Origin: MED-G105 sp039814575
GTDB lineage: Bacteria; Pseudomonadota; Alphaproteobacteria; Caulobacterales; Parvularculaceae
Direction: 5' to 3'
Assembly: GCA_039814575.1 (NCBI GenBank)
Contig: JBCCAY010000004.1
Coordinates: 179,830-243,829 of the forward strand
DNA length: 64,000 bases
This document shows, in pieces, positions 8,488 to 17,185 of this stretch. The notes under the pieces were generated by a model. The model had not been told where the DNA came from. It saw only the letters and a program-made list of their open reading frames with translations, and did not search any database. How positions within the stretch are numbered: position 1 is the first letter of the stretch; each line of letters starts with the position of its first letter. The translations under genes were made by a program, and so were the position numbers.

Positions 8488-9369
8488 TCAGCCGGACGCG
8501 AACTCCTCAATGAGTGCGGCGACCCGCGCCGGCGCCTCCTCATGCGCCAGATGACCGAGGCCCGGCAGAACCTTACTAATCGCTGTTTTTGTTTCGCTTG
8601 CGAGCCGGACTGCGTCCACCGGCGGAACAGCTTTGTCATCCGCGCCCGCCGCATAAAGGACAGGGACAGAAACCTCTCCTAGCCGACGCTCAATCGCCGC
8701 CAAACGCCAATGGGCCATCATGGCCAGCGCCCCGTTTATGTGGCCAGGCGCGCGCAACAATTGGGCGTAACGGTCCACCGTCTCTTGCGGCGGCTTTGAA
8801 CCCGTTCCAGACAAAAGCCGCTTGATACGTTGGGGATCGCGGGCGCTTTCCGCAAAGAAAAGCGCCGCTAAGGGATTATAATAAAGTGATTTCGCCATTA
8901 GCGGAAACAAAACGCCGGCGGCGCCGGAAAACGGCCGCAAGGCGCCGTTCAGACTAATCATAAAATTAGGACGTAGACCGTTATCGAGTATCATCTGTAT
9001 AAGAATTGCTGCGCCGGATGAATGACCGATAGCGATTTCTGGCGCGATCTCTAAACGCTTCAAAAGTGACGCAAGATTGGCGCCGACCGCGCGCAGGGAA
9101 ATCTCGGCCGGCTTGAGCGGCCTGGTGAACCCGTGTCCCGGTAAATCAATCATCACAAGACGGAAATGATCTGCAAGAAGCGGGGCAAGCGGCGCCCATG
9201 AATGGGTCGACGCGGCGGTTCCGTGCAATAAAAGAACGCTCGGTCCCTCGCCGACGGTTTGGACATGCCAATCAAAAAAGCCGTCGCGGACAAAGGTGCT
9301 ATTGTCGCGGTAGGGCCAATTACGGCCCTCTTTATTCCAATCCGGCCGTCTGAGAGCGGACCAAAACAT
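8488..9369 (-). CDS. bchO: BchO, alpha/beta hydrolase of the magnesium chelatase operon
   Basis: BchO is an alpha/beta-hydrolase-fold protein encoded after bchI-bchD in purple bacteria; it is thought to assist magnesium chelation or pigment handling, but its exact reaction is not established. The 293 residues show the oxyanion block LLLHGTAASTHSW, a nucleophile elbow GHSSGAA, and an acid/His end (GADDKAVPP, GLGHLAHEE). It starts 65 bases after the bchD stop on the same strand, so it is likely cotranscribed with bchID. Confidence 0.9.
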   Translation of the reverse strand: MFWSALRRPDWNKEGRNWPYRDNSTFVRDGFFDWHVQTVGEGPSVLLLHGTAASTHSWAPLAPLLADHFRLVMIDLPGHGFTRPLKPAEISLRAVGANLASLLKRLEIAPEIAIGHSSGAAILIQMILDNGLRPNFMISLNGALRPFSGAAGVLFPLMAKSLYYNPLAALFFAESARDPQRIKRLLSGTGSKPPQETVDRYAQLLRAPGHINGALAMMAHWRLAAIERRLGEVSVPVLYAAGADDKAVPPVDAVRLASETKTAISKVLPGLGHLAHEEAPARVAALIEEFASG

Positions 9370-9434
9370 TCGCTGCTTATTCCCCTTGTTCGCCGTCGTC
9401 GACGGCCTATCGCCTGCATCGCTGATAAACAGCG

Positions 9435-11366
9435 TTACTGGCGCGCGCGTTTGACCGACTGCGTTTCTCGTCCGACGATTGCCGCTAGTTTACGACTATC
9501 CGCATATGGCAAGGGCGTGTAATCCGCTCCGAGAGCGGCGCTTAAGTCTTTCGCGCGCGGGCTCGGGCGCGCACCGGTATCGAAAAACAGAACGCTCGCC
9601 CCGTCGGCGGCGATCCGACGGGCTGCACGCTTCTCATCAGCGGCAGCGGCGTCGCGCCCCGGTGCGCCGGATAAATCGATATTGCCGCGTCCATCAGATA
9701 AAATGACAATCATTGGGGTACGGCCTTTTTCTGTTTCAGCTTCCGCGAGGCGGCCGGCCTCCAACAAGGCGGAAGCGAGCGGCGTGCCGCCGCCGCCAGG
9801 CGCGCCAGCGAGCGAGCGGCGCGCCCGCACCAGCGACCGTGTAGGCTCCAGCAGCATTTCCGCCGCGCGTCCACGAAACGCAACGACACTCACCCAATCG
9901 CGGCGCGCATAACAATCCTGCAGAAGTCGCTCCACGGCGCCTTTCGCTTCGGCGAGACGTCCGAGCGCAGCAGACCCCGACGCATCGACGACAAAAATCA
10001 CCGACGCTGCGGCTTTCTGTTCGTACGTCTTTATACGAATATCTGAGGGATAAACGCGAATGGGCTGCGGCGCGAGCGGCGCGGGGCGGAGTTTTCGCCA
10101 GGGCGCTGCGGCGCGCAAGGTCGCAAGAAGATCGAGCCGTCCTCCACCGCGGGAATCGCCAGGGCGCGCGCCTTTTGGCCGGCCACTTGTTTTCGACCGC
10201 CCCGCCGCGCCGCCGCGACCGGCGGCGCGCAACCGTCGCATTCGACGTCGATCAAGATCGCCTGCCTGCGAAAAGGCGACTGTGCCGGCGCGCGCCGCGG
10301 CGACGATTAGATCCGATACCTCGTCGGGCGTCGGATTCTGCAGCGCATCGTCGGGCGGCGTTTGCGAGGCGTCGCTCTGACTATCAAGCGGTTGCGATGC
10401 GTCAGATTGATTTTGAGATTGATCTCTAGAAGGAATATTGTCGGAATTGTCCGGCGCCGTCTCAGCCGGCGGCTCTGGCGCCTCAGTCTCATCTGATGTG
10501 GGAGACGCGGTTGCGCGCAACGCATAAACAAGATCGCACGCCGCCGCAGCATCGACTGCTTCAATGGCTTCAGCGCCACGCAACGCCGCCAACGCGCGGG
10601 CTGCGCGCAATACAAAAAAATGCGCGCGCGGACTTGGCGCACCAAGCGCTGGCCCCGCCGCCGCGATGGCTTTTTCGATATCCGGTGACGGACTTATGCG
10701 CGTTAGGCGCTCTCTGGCCGCCGCCACATCTGCGCCGGTCAGATCAAACGGTTTTGCCTCCCTGACGGAAACGGGCGCTAAATCAATCGCAAAAGCCAAC
10801 CGTTCACGGAGCAGTGTCGGCGCCGTTTCGTCGGGGCCAACGCCCTCATCAGAGAGGACGAGACAAAAACGCGCGGGCTCGGCTTTAGAAAATCCATCGC
10901 GCTCAACGCGGATCACGCCCTCATCAAGGGCGCTCGCCAATATGCCCGCGGTCGATGGGGGCAAACGTTCCGCCATCTTAATGGTAAGGACGCCGCCATC
11001 GGCTTCAGCGAGAACCCCGCGGCGCAAGACCGGCGCCCCCTTGGCAAGCGTCGCCGCAAGATCGAGACCCCCGGCAAGTCGCTCAATGTCAGCGTGCGCC
11101 GGGGCCGATTTCATCGACGCGTCTTCAGTCCAAAGACGGTGTAGTTCTTGACGCCAAACATCGCGCACAGGGCCCGGAAACGCCCGTAACCAAATCCCGC
11201 CAAGCCCGCCCGGATCGACCGTTAGCGCGGCGGCCATACGTTCAGCGCGACGCCAAACTGCGGCGCCAATGTCAGCACTGTCACTCGGGTGAGAGCCCAC
11301 CGACGTGTCAACGCCTGATCCGACGCCCGGGGTCACGCCCACTTGTCGGCCAATTAATCCGTTCAC
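9435..11366 (-). CDS. bchD: BchD, magnesium chelatase subunit D
   Basis: BchD is the scaffold AAA+ subunit of the BchHID magnesium chelatase that inserts Mg2+ into protoporphyrin IX. The 643 residues comprise a degenerate AAA+ N-terminal half, a long acidic linker rich in Asp, Ser, Gln and Pro (about 310-365), and a C-terminal von Willebrand A (integrin I) domain with the MIDAS motif DASGSAA (around 470) and GAPGGGGTPLASALL. It is longer than many BchD proteins (about 560) because of the linker and an extended N-terminus. The start overlaps the bchI stop by four bases, which implies translational coupling and supports that start. Confidence 0.95.
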   Translation of the reverse strand: MNGLIGRQVGVTPGVGSGVDTSVGSHPSDSADIGAAVWRRAERMAAALTVDPGGLGGIWLRAFPGPVRDVWRQELHRLWTEDASMKSAPAHADIERLAGGLDLAATLAKGAPVLRRGVLAEADGGVLTIKMAERLPPSTAGILASALDEGVIRVERDGFSKAEPARFCLVLSDEGVGPDETAPTLLRERLAFAIDLAPVSVREAKPFDLTGADVAAARERLTRISPSPDIEKAIAAAGPALGAPSPRAHFFVLRAARALAALRGAEAIEAVDAAAACDLVYALRATASPTSDETEAPEPPAETAPDNSDNIPSRDQSQNQSDASQPLDSQSDASQTPPDDALQNPTPDEVSDLIVAAARAGTVAFSQAGDLDRRRMRRLRAAGRGGAAGRSKTSGRPKGARPGDSRGGGRLDLLATLRAAAPWRKLRPAPLAPQPIRVYPSDIRIKTYEQKAAASVIFVVDASGSAALGRLAEAKGAVERLLQDCYARRDWVSVVAFRGRAAEMLLEPTRSLVRARRSLAGAPGGGGTPLASALLEAGRLAEAETEKGRTPMIVILSDGRGNIDLSGAPGRDAAAADEKRAARRIAADGASVLFFDTGARPSPRAKDLSAALGADYTPLPYADSRKLAAIVGRETQSVKRARQ

Positions 11367-12277
11367 GGGGTGAGGGTCTCTTCAATGGCGCGTTCAACGC
11401 GAACGGACGCGTCCGTGTCATCAAGCGGATCCTTGCGTAATCGATGCCGCAACGCCGCCGGCGCAATCGCGCGAAGGTGACCAAGCTCAACGGTTTTATC
11501 GCCCTCAAGCGCCGCTTTCGCTCGCGCGGCGCGCATCAAAGTAAGCTCCGCCCGAAGACCGTCCGTGCCCAAGGCGATGCAAAGTGTCGCCGCTTTCTCC
11601 AAAACTGAATCTGGCGTTTCGACATCGCTTAAGCCGGCGCGTGCTTCAACGAGACGGCGCGCGATTTCAGCGTCGCGCCCAGCCCATTCAGCGGCAAACC
11701 CCTCACGGTCTTGCTCGAAGGCGTCGCGGCGGCGGACGATGTCCATACGGTCGGCAAGATCGGTAGGCGTGCGAACGTCAACGGCGAGACCAAACCGATC
11801 CAGCAATTGCGGCCGCAACTCCCCCTCTTCGGGATTGCCGCTGCCCACAAGCACAAACCGCGCTGGATGGCGCACGCTGAGGCCGTCGCGCTCAACGATA
11901 TTTTCGCCCGACGCAGCAACGTCGAGCAAGATATCGACTAAATGATCCTCAAGCAGATTAACTTCGTCGATGTAGAGAAAGCCGTTGTCGGCGTCGGCAA
12001 GAAGCCCTGGCTGAAATTTCTTCTCGCCCTGGACGAGCGCCGCTTCAAGATCGAGAGCGCCGACAATACGATCCTCGGTCGCGCCCAGGGGCAAATCAAC
12101 GACAGCGGCGTCTTTTTCCGGCAGCAACGCTGCAAGCGCGCGAATTGCCGTGGACTTGCCAGCGCCGCGATCGCCAAACGCCAAGACGCCGCCGATAGAG
12201 CGATCGATAGCGGCGAGAAGCAACGCTTCGCGCAAATCGTCTTGGCCAACAATCGCTGAAAATGGAAAAGCCGTCAC
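11363..12277 (-). CDS. bchI: BchI, magnesium chelatase ATPase subunit, shortened
   Basis: BchI is the AAA+ ATPase of magnesium chelatase and drives Mg2+ insertion together with BchD and BchH. The Walker A motif GDRGAGKST, Walker B region YIDEVNLL, and the blocks LVGSGNPEEG and LRPQLLDRFGL are intact. At 304 residues it is clearly shorter than the usual 335-350. The sequence goes from LAALLPE straight through a four-residue bridge to VVDLPLGATEDR, where canonical BchI has an insert of roughly 30 residues; about 15-20 N-terminal residues are also absent. The frame is uninterrupted, so this is a compact variant rather than an obvious break. The stop overlaps the bchD start (ATGA). Confidence 0.94.
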   Translation of the reverse strand: MTAFPFSAIVGQDDLREALLLAAIDRSIGGVLAFGDRGAGKSTAIRALAALLPEKDAAVVDLPLGATEDRIVGALDLEAALVQGEKKFQPGLLADADNGFLYIDEVNLLEDHLVDILLDVAASGENIVERDGLSVRHPARFVLVGSGNPEEGELRPQLLDRFGLAVDVRTPTDLADRMDIVRRRDAFEQDREGFAAEWAGRDAEIARRLVEARAGLSDVETPDSVLEKAATLCIALGTDGLRAELTLMRAARAKAALEGDKTVELGHLRAIAPAALRHRLRKDPLDDTDASVRVERAIEETLTP

Positions 12278-12394
12278 CGTCTAACCTTTGAAGGGGCCGC
12301 CCAAGCGTTGACGGGCGGCGCGCAGAGATATCGGCTTTAAGCGACAACCGGAAAAATGGTTCGCAATCGCGCGCTGCGCCGTTCACAGACGGTA

Positions 12395-12425
12395 CGAAAA
12401 AAGCCGCTGGAGATCCAGCGGCTTT
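12395..12425 (-). terminator. rho-independent terminator of the cytochrome c gene
   Basis: On the minus strand, just past the cytochrome stop at 12456, AAAGCCGCTGG pairs with CCAGCGGCTTT in a strong GC-rich hairpin followed by a run of six T. It separates the cytochrome transcript from bchI, which must therefore have its own promoter between 12278 and 12395. Confidence 0.85.
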
Positions 12426-12455
12426 CTTCATGATTTGGCCATCAAGATCAGATCC

Positions 12456-13385
12456 TTAGGATTGATCTTTCAAGTAGGCGATAACATCAGCCCGATCTTG
12501 TTCGCTCGGCAGACCAGGGAAAATCATCTTCGTGCCCGGAATATACTCCTGCGGCTTCTCAAGATACTCAAAGAGAACGGATTCTTCCCAAACGATGCCG
12601 GAGTTTTTGTTCGCGTCGGAATACTTGTAACCCGCAACAGAGCCGGCCTCCCGACCGACAATGCCGTAGAGGGACGGCCCAACGCGGTTTTGACCTTCTT
12701 TCACGGCGTGGCACGACATGCATTTAGCAAAGACGCGGCGCCCTTTGGCGGCATCGCCGGTGAGCGCTGCATACGCTGCGTTCACCACGCCGCCCTCGGT
12801 TCCATCACTCACCGCCGTCTCAACAGCAGCAGCAGCCGCGTCGGCTGTATCAGCCGCCACAGTTTTCGCTTCTTCAACAGCGGAGCCCGTGACGTTCGCG
12901 ACTTTCGCCGCAGCATTATCAGCGGCGCCGGTCGTTGCGTCAGCCGCTGCCACAACGACAGCACCCGCGGCAGCAACGGTTGCGTCAGCCGCGTTTGTAG
13001 CTGCATCGACAGCGCCAGAGGCGGCGTCAGACGCTGCGTCTGCAGCATCGCTTGCGGCGTTTTCTGCGGCGTCGACAACCGACTGTCCAGCATCGCCGGC
13101 AGCGTCAACGGCGGTGTCAATTGACGATCCAACCGCGTCGGCCGCGTCCGCCGCCGTGTCGGTTACGGTGTCAGCCGCTGACTGCGCGGCGTCAGCAGCA
13201 GCGTTAGCGACGTCGCCAGCCGCCGTCGCAGCATTGTCGGCCGCTTCTGAGATTGACGCCGCCGCGATATCCATCGCGTCACCAGATGATGCTTCGCTCG
13301 ATTCGCCGCCGCCGCAGGCCGTCAGCAGCGCCGTGACGGAAACGAGCATCGTCCCGCGAAAACCTTGCCTTTTAAGTGTCGTCAT
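12456..13385 (-). CDS. lipid-anchored cytochrome c with long Ala-rich linker
   Basis: This is a class I c-type cytochrome, probably an electron carrier between the cytochrome bc1 complex and the reaction centre. The start at 13385 is set by a GGAGA about seven to eight bases upstream. The N-terminus is a lipoprotein signal with lipobox LLTAC, so Cys24 should be lipidated in the periplasm. A linker of about 165 residues, made almost only of Ala, Asp, Val, Thr and Ser, connects it to the C-terminal haem domain (about 205-309). That domain has the haem motif CMSCH and a distal Met in GTKMIFPG, the arrangement of cytochrome c2 and c556-type carriers. The design resembles cytochrome cy, which has a signal-anchor and flexible tether, but here the anchor is lipid. 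It has its own terminator. Confidence 0.88.
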   Translation of the reverse strand: MTTLKRQGFRGTMLVSVTALLTACGGGESSEASSGDAMDIAAASISEAADNAATAAGDVANAAADAAQSAADTVTDTAADAADAVGSSIDTAVDAAGDAGQSVVDAAENAASDAADAASDAASGAVDAATNAADATVAAAGAVVVAAADATTGAADNAAAKVANVTGSAVEEAKTVAADTADAAAAAVETAVSDGTEGGVVNAAYAALTGDAAKGRRVFAKCMSCHAVKEGQNRVGPSLYGIVGREAGSVAGYKYSDANKNSGIVWEESVLFEYLEKPQEYIPGTKMIFPGLPSEQDRADVIAYLKDQS

Positions 13386-13408
13386 GAATACCACGTCTCC
13401 CATTGTTA

Positions 13409-13428
13409 ACCGACTGATTTTGGTCGGT
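13409..13428. promoter_or_regulatory. dyad upstream of the cytochrome c gene
   Basis: ACCGAC at 13409-13414 and GTCGGT at 13423-13428 form a six-base inverted repeat with an eight-base centre, 24 to 43 bases upstream of the cytochrome start. It could be an operator or a leader hairpin. It does not match the PpsR consensus. Confidence 0.35.
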
Positions 13429-13528
13429 GTTAGCCTAATACTATTTGTCGAATTTACGCCGCGCGCGCGTTTATCGGATCACCAACGCGCCCGCCGCGCT
13501 ACGGCGCTCAGGCGCGCCTTGCAAAACA

Positions 13529-13834
13529 TTAACGCAACCGCTGTGTTTTTCGGATGATCCCTCCCCTCAACGCCACAAGAATGATCAAACTGGTGTGCGT
13601 CGCAAAACCAACCAAGAGCGGCGCTTGCAGAGACATCATATCTGTCGCCCCCGCGACCGACGCCCGCAATGCTACGAAGATGGCCGCGCCGGACGCTAGA
13701 AAAAGAAACAAGGGCGCAATCAACTGCACGCCGCCACGCGCCCACAACACGATGCTCAAAAGCAAAAACTCAGCAACCAGCCCAATCAAAATAAAATCGA
13801 TGAATTGGGGCGTAACGATGAGTGCGTCCATCAT
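13529..13834 (-). CDS. small membrane protein of unknown function next to tspO
   Basis: The 101-residue product has three to four hydrophobic segments (about 8-28, 36-55, 68-90) and a basic C-terminus, consistent with an inner-membrane protein with few loops. I do not recognise the family. Its start overlaps the tspO stop by four bases, so the two are almost certainly cotranslated and may act together. It ends about 140 bases before the cytochrome c gene. Confidence 0.65.
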   Translation of the reverse strand: MMDALIVTPQFIDFILIGLVAEFLLLSIVLWARGGVQLIAPLFLFLASGAAIFVALRASVAGATDMMSLQAPLLVGFATHTSLIILVALRGGIIRKTQRLR

Positions 13835-14361
13835 CCCAAGCCTCCTAAACCTCCGGCAAAGGGCGGGTTAAGACGTACGACCTCCATGTTGAGATACCCT
13901 GCGAAACTCACCCAAGCGAGATAAGGCGTCAACAATAAGGCCGAGACCCGCGCGAAAGGCGCAAGAAACGCGATCAACGCCGCGACCGACAGCCATAAAA
14001 GCGTTAACTCCATCAGCGCCCAATCGGGTCTTTGCATGGCGAAGAAAAGCGCCGACCATCCCACGTTCAATCCGGCGTTCGCCAAAAACAAAACCGTCAC
14101 CCAGCGCCGCCGCGACGGCGTTTGCGCTGTACGCCATCCGTACACCGCTGAAAATACGACCAAAATATAAATAATGGTCCAGACCGGGCCGAACACCCAA
14201 TCCGGTGGGTTCAGCGTGGACTTTTCCAAAGCCCGATACCAGGGGCCGATGGTCGTCAGCGAACCGCCAGCGAAACTAACGGAGAGCGCTGCTGCTCCGG
14301 CGACCAAAAACGGGCGCACACCCGCCGCGCGATCACTCGATGGTTGCGGCGAAGACGACAT
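13831..14361 (-). CDS. tspO: TspO/MBR family tryptophan-rich sensory protein
   Basis: TspO is a five-helix membrane protein that binds porphyrins and, in Rhodobacter, negatively modulates photosynthesis gene expression in response to oxygen. The signature NPPDWVFGPVWTIIY is present near residue 70, as is the C-terminal WVSFAGYLN block. I chose the ATG at 14361 (176 residues), because the longer frame to 14403 overlaps bchP and adds a basic tail not typical of the family. tspO is frequently found inside photosynthesis clusters. Confidence 0.9.
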   Translation of the reverse strand: MSSSPQPSSDRAAGVRPFLVAGAAALSVSFAGGSLTTIGPWYRALEKSTLNPPDWVFGPVWTIIYILVVFSAVYGWRTAQTPSRRRWVTVLFLANAGLNVGWSALFFAMQRPDWALMELTLLWLSVAALIAFLAPFARVSALLLTPYLAWVSFAGYLNMEVVRLNPPFAGGLGGLG

Positions 14362-14383
14362 GGCGCGCACGCTCGAGGTCCGC

Positions 14384-15679
14384 CTACCGACTAACCGACG
14401 CAAGGCCCAGCAAATGGGCCATGTCTTTCATGAAAATTCGAAAGTGCGCGGCCGGTTTAGCGCGCACCAGGCGTTTGTTCATATAGGCGTCCCAGGTCAG
14501 CGACTGCACGTCTTCGTCGCGGCAAATGTTGACAAAGCGCTCGCGCCTTTTGTCATTGCGGTACCAAAAATGTTGCATGACGCCCAAAATGAAAAACACC
14601 TTGCCGTGCTCTTTCATGTAGCGCTTGCGGGCCGCGGCGAGCGCTTTGACGTCGCCGGTTTCAAGCATGGCGTCGATTGCTTCCGCAGCCGTACGCCCGC
14701 CGAGCATCGCATAATAAATACCCTCCCCCGACGCCGGCGCCACGCACCCGGCGGCGTCACCGGCGAGAATGACGTCGCGGCCATTGTCCCACCGCTTGCG
14801 GGGCTTTAGCGGGATAGGTGCGCCTTCGCGGCGAACCGTCGCTTCATCATCAAGAGCGGCGTGGGCGCGAAGATCAGCGACAGCGCCGCGCAAGGAAAAC
14901 CCTTTTTGCGCGCTGCCAACCCCAACGCTCGTCGTCTCGCCATGGGGAAAAATCCACGCGTAAAAATCAGGTGACAGACGCCCTTGATAATAGATGTCGC
15001 AACGCGATCCATCGAACTTCGCTTCACGCGCCGTGCTGTTGTCGGGCGCGCTGTTGTAAGGCGCCGGCGACTTGATGATTTCATGATAGGCGAAAACCGA
15101 TGTGGGCATCGGCTCATCGGGCATCGCTTGTTGCGCCACTTTCGAACGCGCGCCGTCGGCGCCGACCACGGTGCGCGCCTGAACACGTGTCACCGGACGT
15201 TTCGACGCCGGCGTCCCTTGACCGCTATCGGCTTTGGCGGCGTCAGCAACTTCAGACGGATGGAATGAAATTATCGCAGCGCCTTCTTCGTCGCGCTCCA
15301 GCGCGATAAACTCTCCACACTGACGTTCAGCGCCGGCCGCTTCGGCGCGTGCGCGCAGCCATTCGTCAAAATGCTCGCGGTCGACCATGCCGACCCAGCC
15401 GCCATTGATCGGCATATCCACCTCAGCGCCCTTCGGGGACACCATGCGCGCGGACCGCGCCCGCGCCACAATGAGGCTGTCGGGAATGTCGAAATCACGG
15501 ATAAGCCGCGGCGGAATCGCGCCGCCGCAAGGTTTGATGCGGCCGCCGCGTTCAAGCAGCAACACCTTGCGTCCCCGCGTCGCGAGGTCGTGAGCGGCTG
15601 TGGCGCCCGCAGGACCGCCGCCAACGACGACAGCGTCATAGACCTCTAAAGATCCGTCGACAGTAAAAGCGACAGTCAT
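14384..15679 (-). CDS. bchP: BchP, geranylgeranyl diphosphate / bacteriochlorophyll reductase
   Basis: BchP is an FAD enzyme that reduces the geranylgeranyl tail of bacteriochlorophyll to phytyl in three steps. The 431-residue protein has the FAD-binding motif VVGGGPAGATAAHDL at the N-terminus, KPCGGAIPPR, VGADGARSKVA in the middle, and the flavoprotein signature LAGDAAGCVAPASGEGIYYA. The start at 15679 has GGGAGAA eight bases upstream; the open frame to 15769 lacks a ribosome site. It lies 99 bases after the pucC-like gene in the bchG operon. Confidence 0.95.
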   Translation of the reverse strand: MTVAFTVDGSLEVYDAVVVGGGPAGATAAHDLATRGRKVLLLERGGRIKPCGGAIPPRLIRDFDIPDSLIVARARSARMVSPKGAEVDMPINGGWVGMVDREHFDEWLRARAEAAGAERQCGEFIALERDEEGAAIISFHPSEVADAAKADSGQGTPASKRPVTRVQARTVVGADGARSKVAQQAMPDEPMPTSVFAYHEIIKSPAPYNSAPDNSTAREAKFDGSRCDIYYQGRLSPDFYAWIFPHGETTSVGVGSAQKGFSLRGAVADLRAHAALDDEATVRREGAPIPLKPRKRWDNGRDVILAGDAAGCVAPASGEGIYYAMLGGRTAAEAIDAMLETGDVKALAAARKRYMKEHGKVFFILGVMQHFWYRNDKRRERFVNICRDEDVQSLTWDAYMNKRLVRAKPAAHFRIFMKDMAHLLGLASVSR

Positions 15680-15778
15680 AGACTTCTCCCTCGTCAGGCA
15701 TTCGTTCGATCGGACAAACGCAAACGACCTCGGCCCTTTCGCCGAACAACAATCGCAAGCCCCCGGCAAACGCGGAGC

Positions 15779-17185
15779 TTATTCAGCCGGCACTTGATCG
15801 CCGGCCGGCATCATCGGCAGTGTCATACCGTCCGCCTGCGTACGACCAACGCGTCCGGCTAGATATGCCGCCACCCAGAAAACTAAGCCCTCAACAGCGA
15901 AGACAATTGCAAAAGCGCCGCCAGGTTCGCCGAGCGCGACACGGGCCACATCGACGGCCGCCGCGCCAAGAAAACCGCCAAGCCCGAACGCCACCGCCTG
16001 CGCCGCGCCCCACAGCCCCATGCGCGTTCCTTCGCGCGCTTTCGGGCCGGCGCTCGCCAAGGTCATCATCGAACCAATTGCGGCCACCGCGAACGCGCCA
16101 TTGGAAAGGCCAAGGAAAAATACGGACGGCTTCAAAGGCCAGGCGGGACCGATAAGGGCGCCGAGCGCCAGCATCAGAAGCGCAAGGCCCGAGGCGACGC
16201 ACCCGGCCATGGTCCAGCGGCGCATGAAGCCAGCTTTTGATTTGCCGACGAGCGTGCCGACGACGGCCGTTACGATCATGCCGATCAACACGCCGCCATT
16301 TTGGACGCCGGAGAGTTTGGTCGATTCGCCCGGCGTCAGCCCGTAGATAATGCCGGCGAAGGGCTCCAGAATAAGATCTTGAGCGCTATAGGCTAGCATT
16401 GAAACAAAAACAAAAATAGTGAACCGGCGCGCTTGATCATCCGCCCACACCTCTTTCAAGGCGGTGCGAAAAGCTGATTCGCCCGTTGTCGACGGCGCAT
16501 CGGCTGTCGCAACGACGGGTGAAACGTGCGCCCGTCCCTCAACGCCCCAAATCGCGAGGGCGCTCGCGAAGAGCGCAACCCCCGCAACGCCGGCCGTCAC
16601 CATTACAAGGCGTTGCATGGAAAACGGATCAAGCATCGCGCCGGCGACGCCCGCTGTCAGCACAAACCCAAAGATCATCATGATCCAGACGATCGCCGCC
16701 GCCGCCGCTTTGCGAGACGGCGCCGTGCGCATCGCAAGGAGCGCCAATAGATTCGTTCCTGCAGCGCCGACCCCAACGCCGATAAGCGTGAACGCCGCAG
16801 CCGCGGCGACAATGCCGAGCACTGGCGCACTCGCCATCAATGCTGCTGCGGCGGCGGCCGCGATCGCGCCAACGCCTAAAACGCCAACGCCCCCGACAAT
16901 CCATGGCGCGCGCCGTCCGCCGCGGTCAGCGCCATAGCCCCAGCGCGGACGCGTCATCTGCACCGCGTAATGCCAGCCCACAAGCGCGCCCGGCAGCACC
17001 GCCGGCAACGCGAGCTCGACCACCATCACACGGTTAAGCGTCGACGTGGTGAGAACAATGATGGCGCCAAGCGCCATTTGAACAACGCCAAGACGCACGA
17101 CACCGAGCCAACCAAACGGCGCTCGTTCTTCGGCCTTCAAGGCCTCGGAGGCGCCCGAGGAGTGTTCCGCCATTGCAACGCTCAT
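15779..17185 (-). CDS. PucC/Bch2-type MFS protein of the bchG-bchP operon
   Basis: The 468-residue protein is a 12-helix major facilitator of the PucC/LhaA/Bch2 (BCD) family, thought to move or deliver bacteriochlorophyll for light-harvesting complex assembly. Family blocks include TLNRVMVVELALPA near residue 50, the WGYGADRGGRRAPWI loop, and GLSNGAFAVAAIGSMM. It lies between bchG and bchP, the place of orf428/bch2 in Rhodobacter. Its start overlaps the bchG stop by four bases. A second paralogue, LhaA, is encoded at 30438-31871. Confidence 0.9.
   Translation of the reverse strand: MSVAMAEHSSGASEALKAEERAPFGWLGVVRLGVVQMALGAIIVLTTSTLNRVMVVELALPAVLPGALVGWHYAVQMTRPRWGYGADRGGRRAPWIVGGVGVLGVGAIAAAAAAALMASAPVLGIVAAAAAFTLIGVGVGAAGTNLLALLAMRTAPSRKAAAAAIVWIMMIFGFVLTAGVAGAMLDPFSMQRLVMVTAGVAGVALFASALAIWGVEGRAHVSPVVATADAPSTTGESAFRTALKEVWADDQARRFTIFVFVSMLAYSAQDLILEPFAGIIYGLTPGESTKLSGVQNGGVLIGMIVTAVVGTLVGKSKAGFMRRWTMAGCVASGLALLMLALGALIGPAWPLKPSVFFLGLSNGAFAVAAIGSMMTLASAGPKAREGTRMGLWGAAQAVAFGLGGFLGAAAVDVARVALGEPGGAFAIVFAVEGLVFWVAAYLAGRVGRTQADGMTLPMMPAGDQVPAE

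Noticed and set aside
12718..13557. Open frame of 279 codons opposite the cytochrome c gene
   Set aside because: It is the antisense of the Ala-rich linker; the repetitive composition keeps the frame open and the sense protein has lipobox and haem motif.
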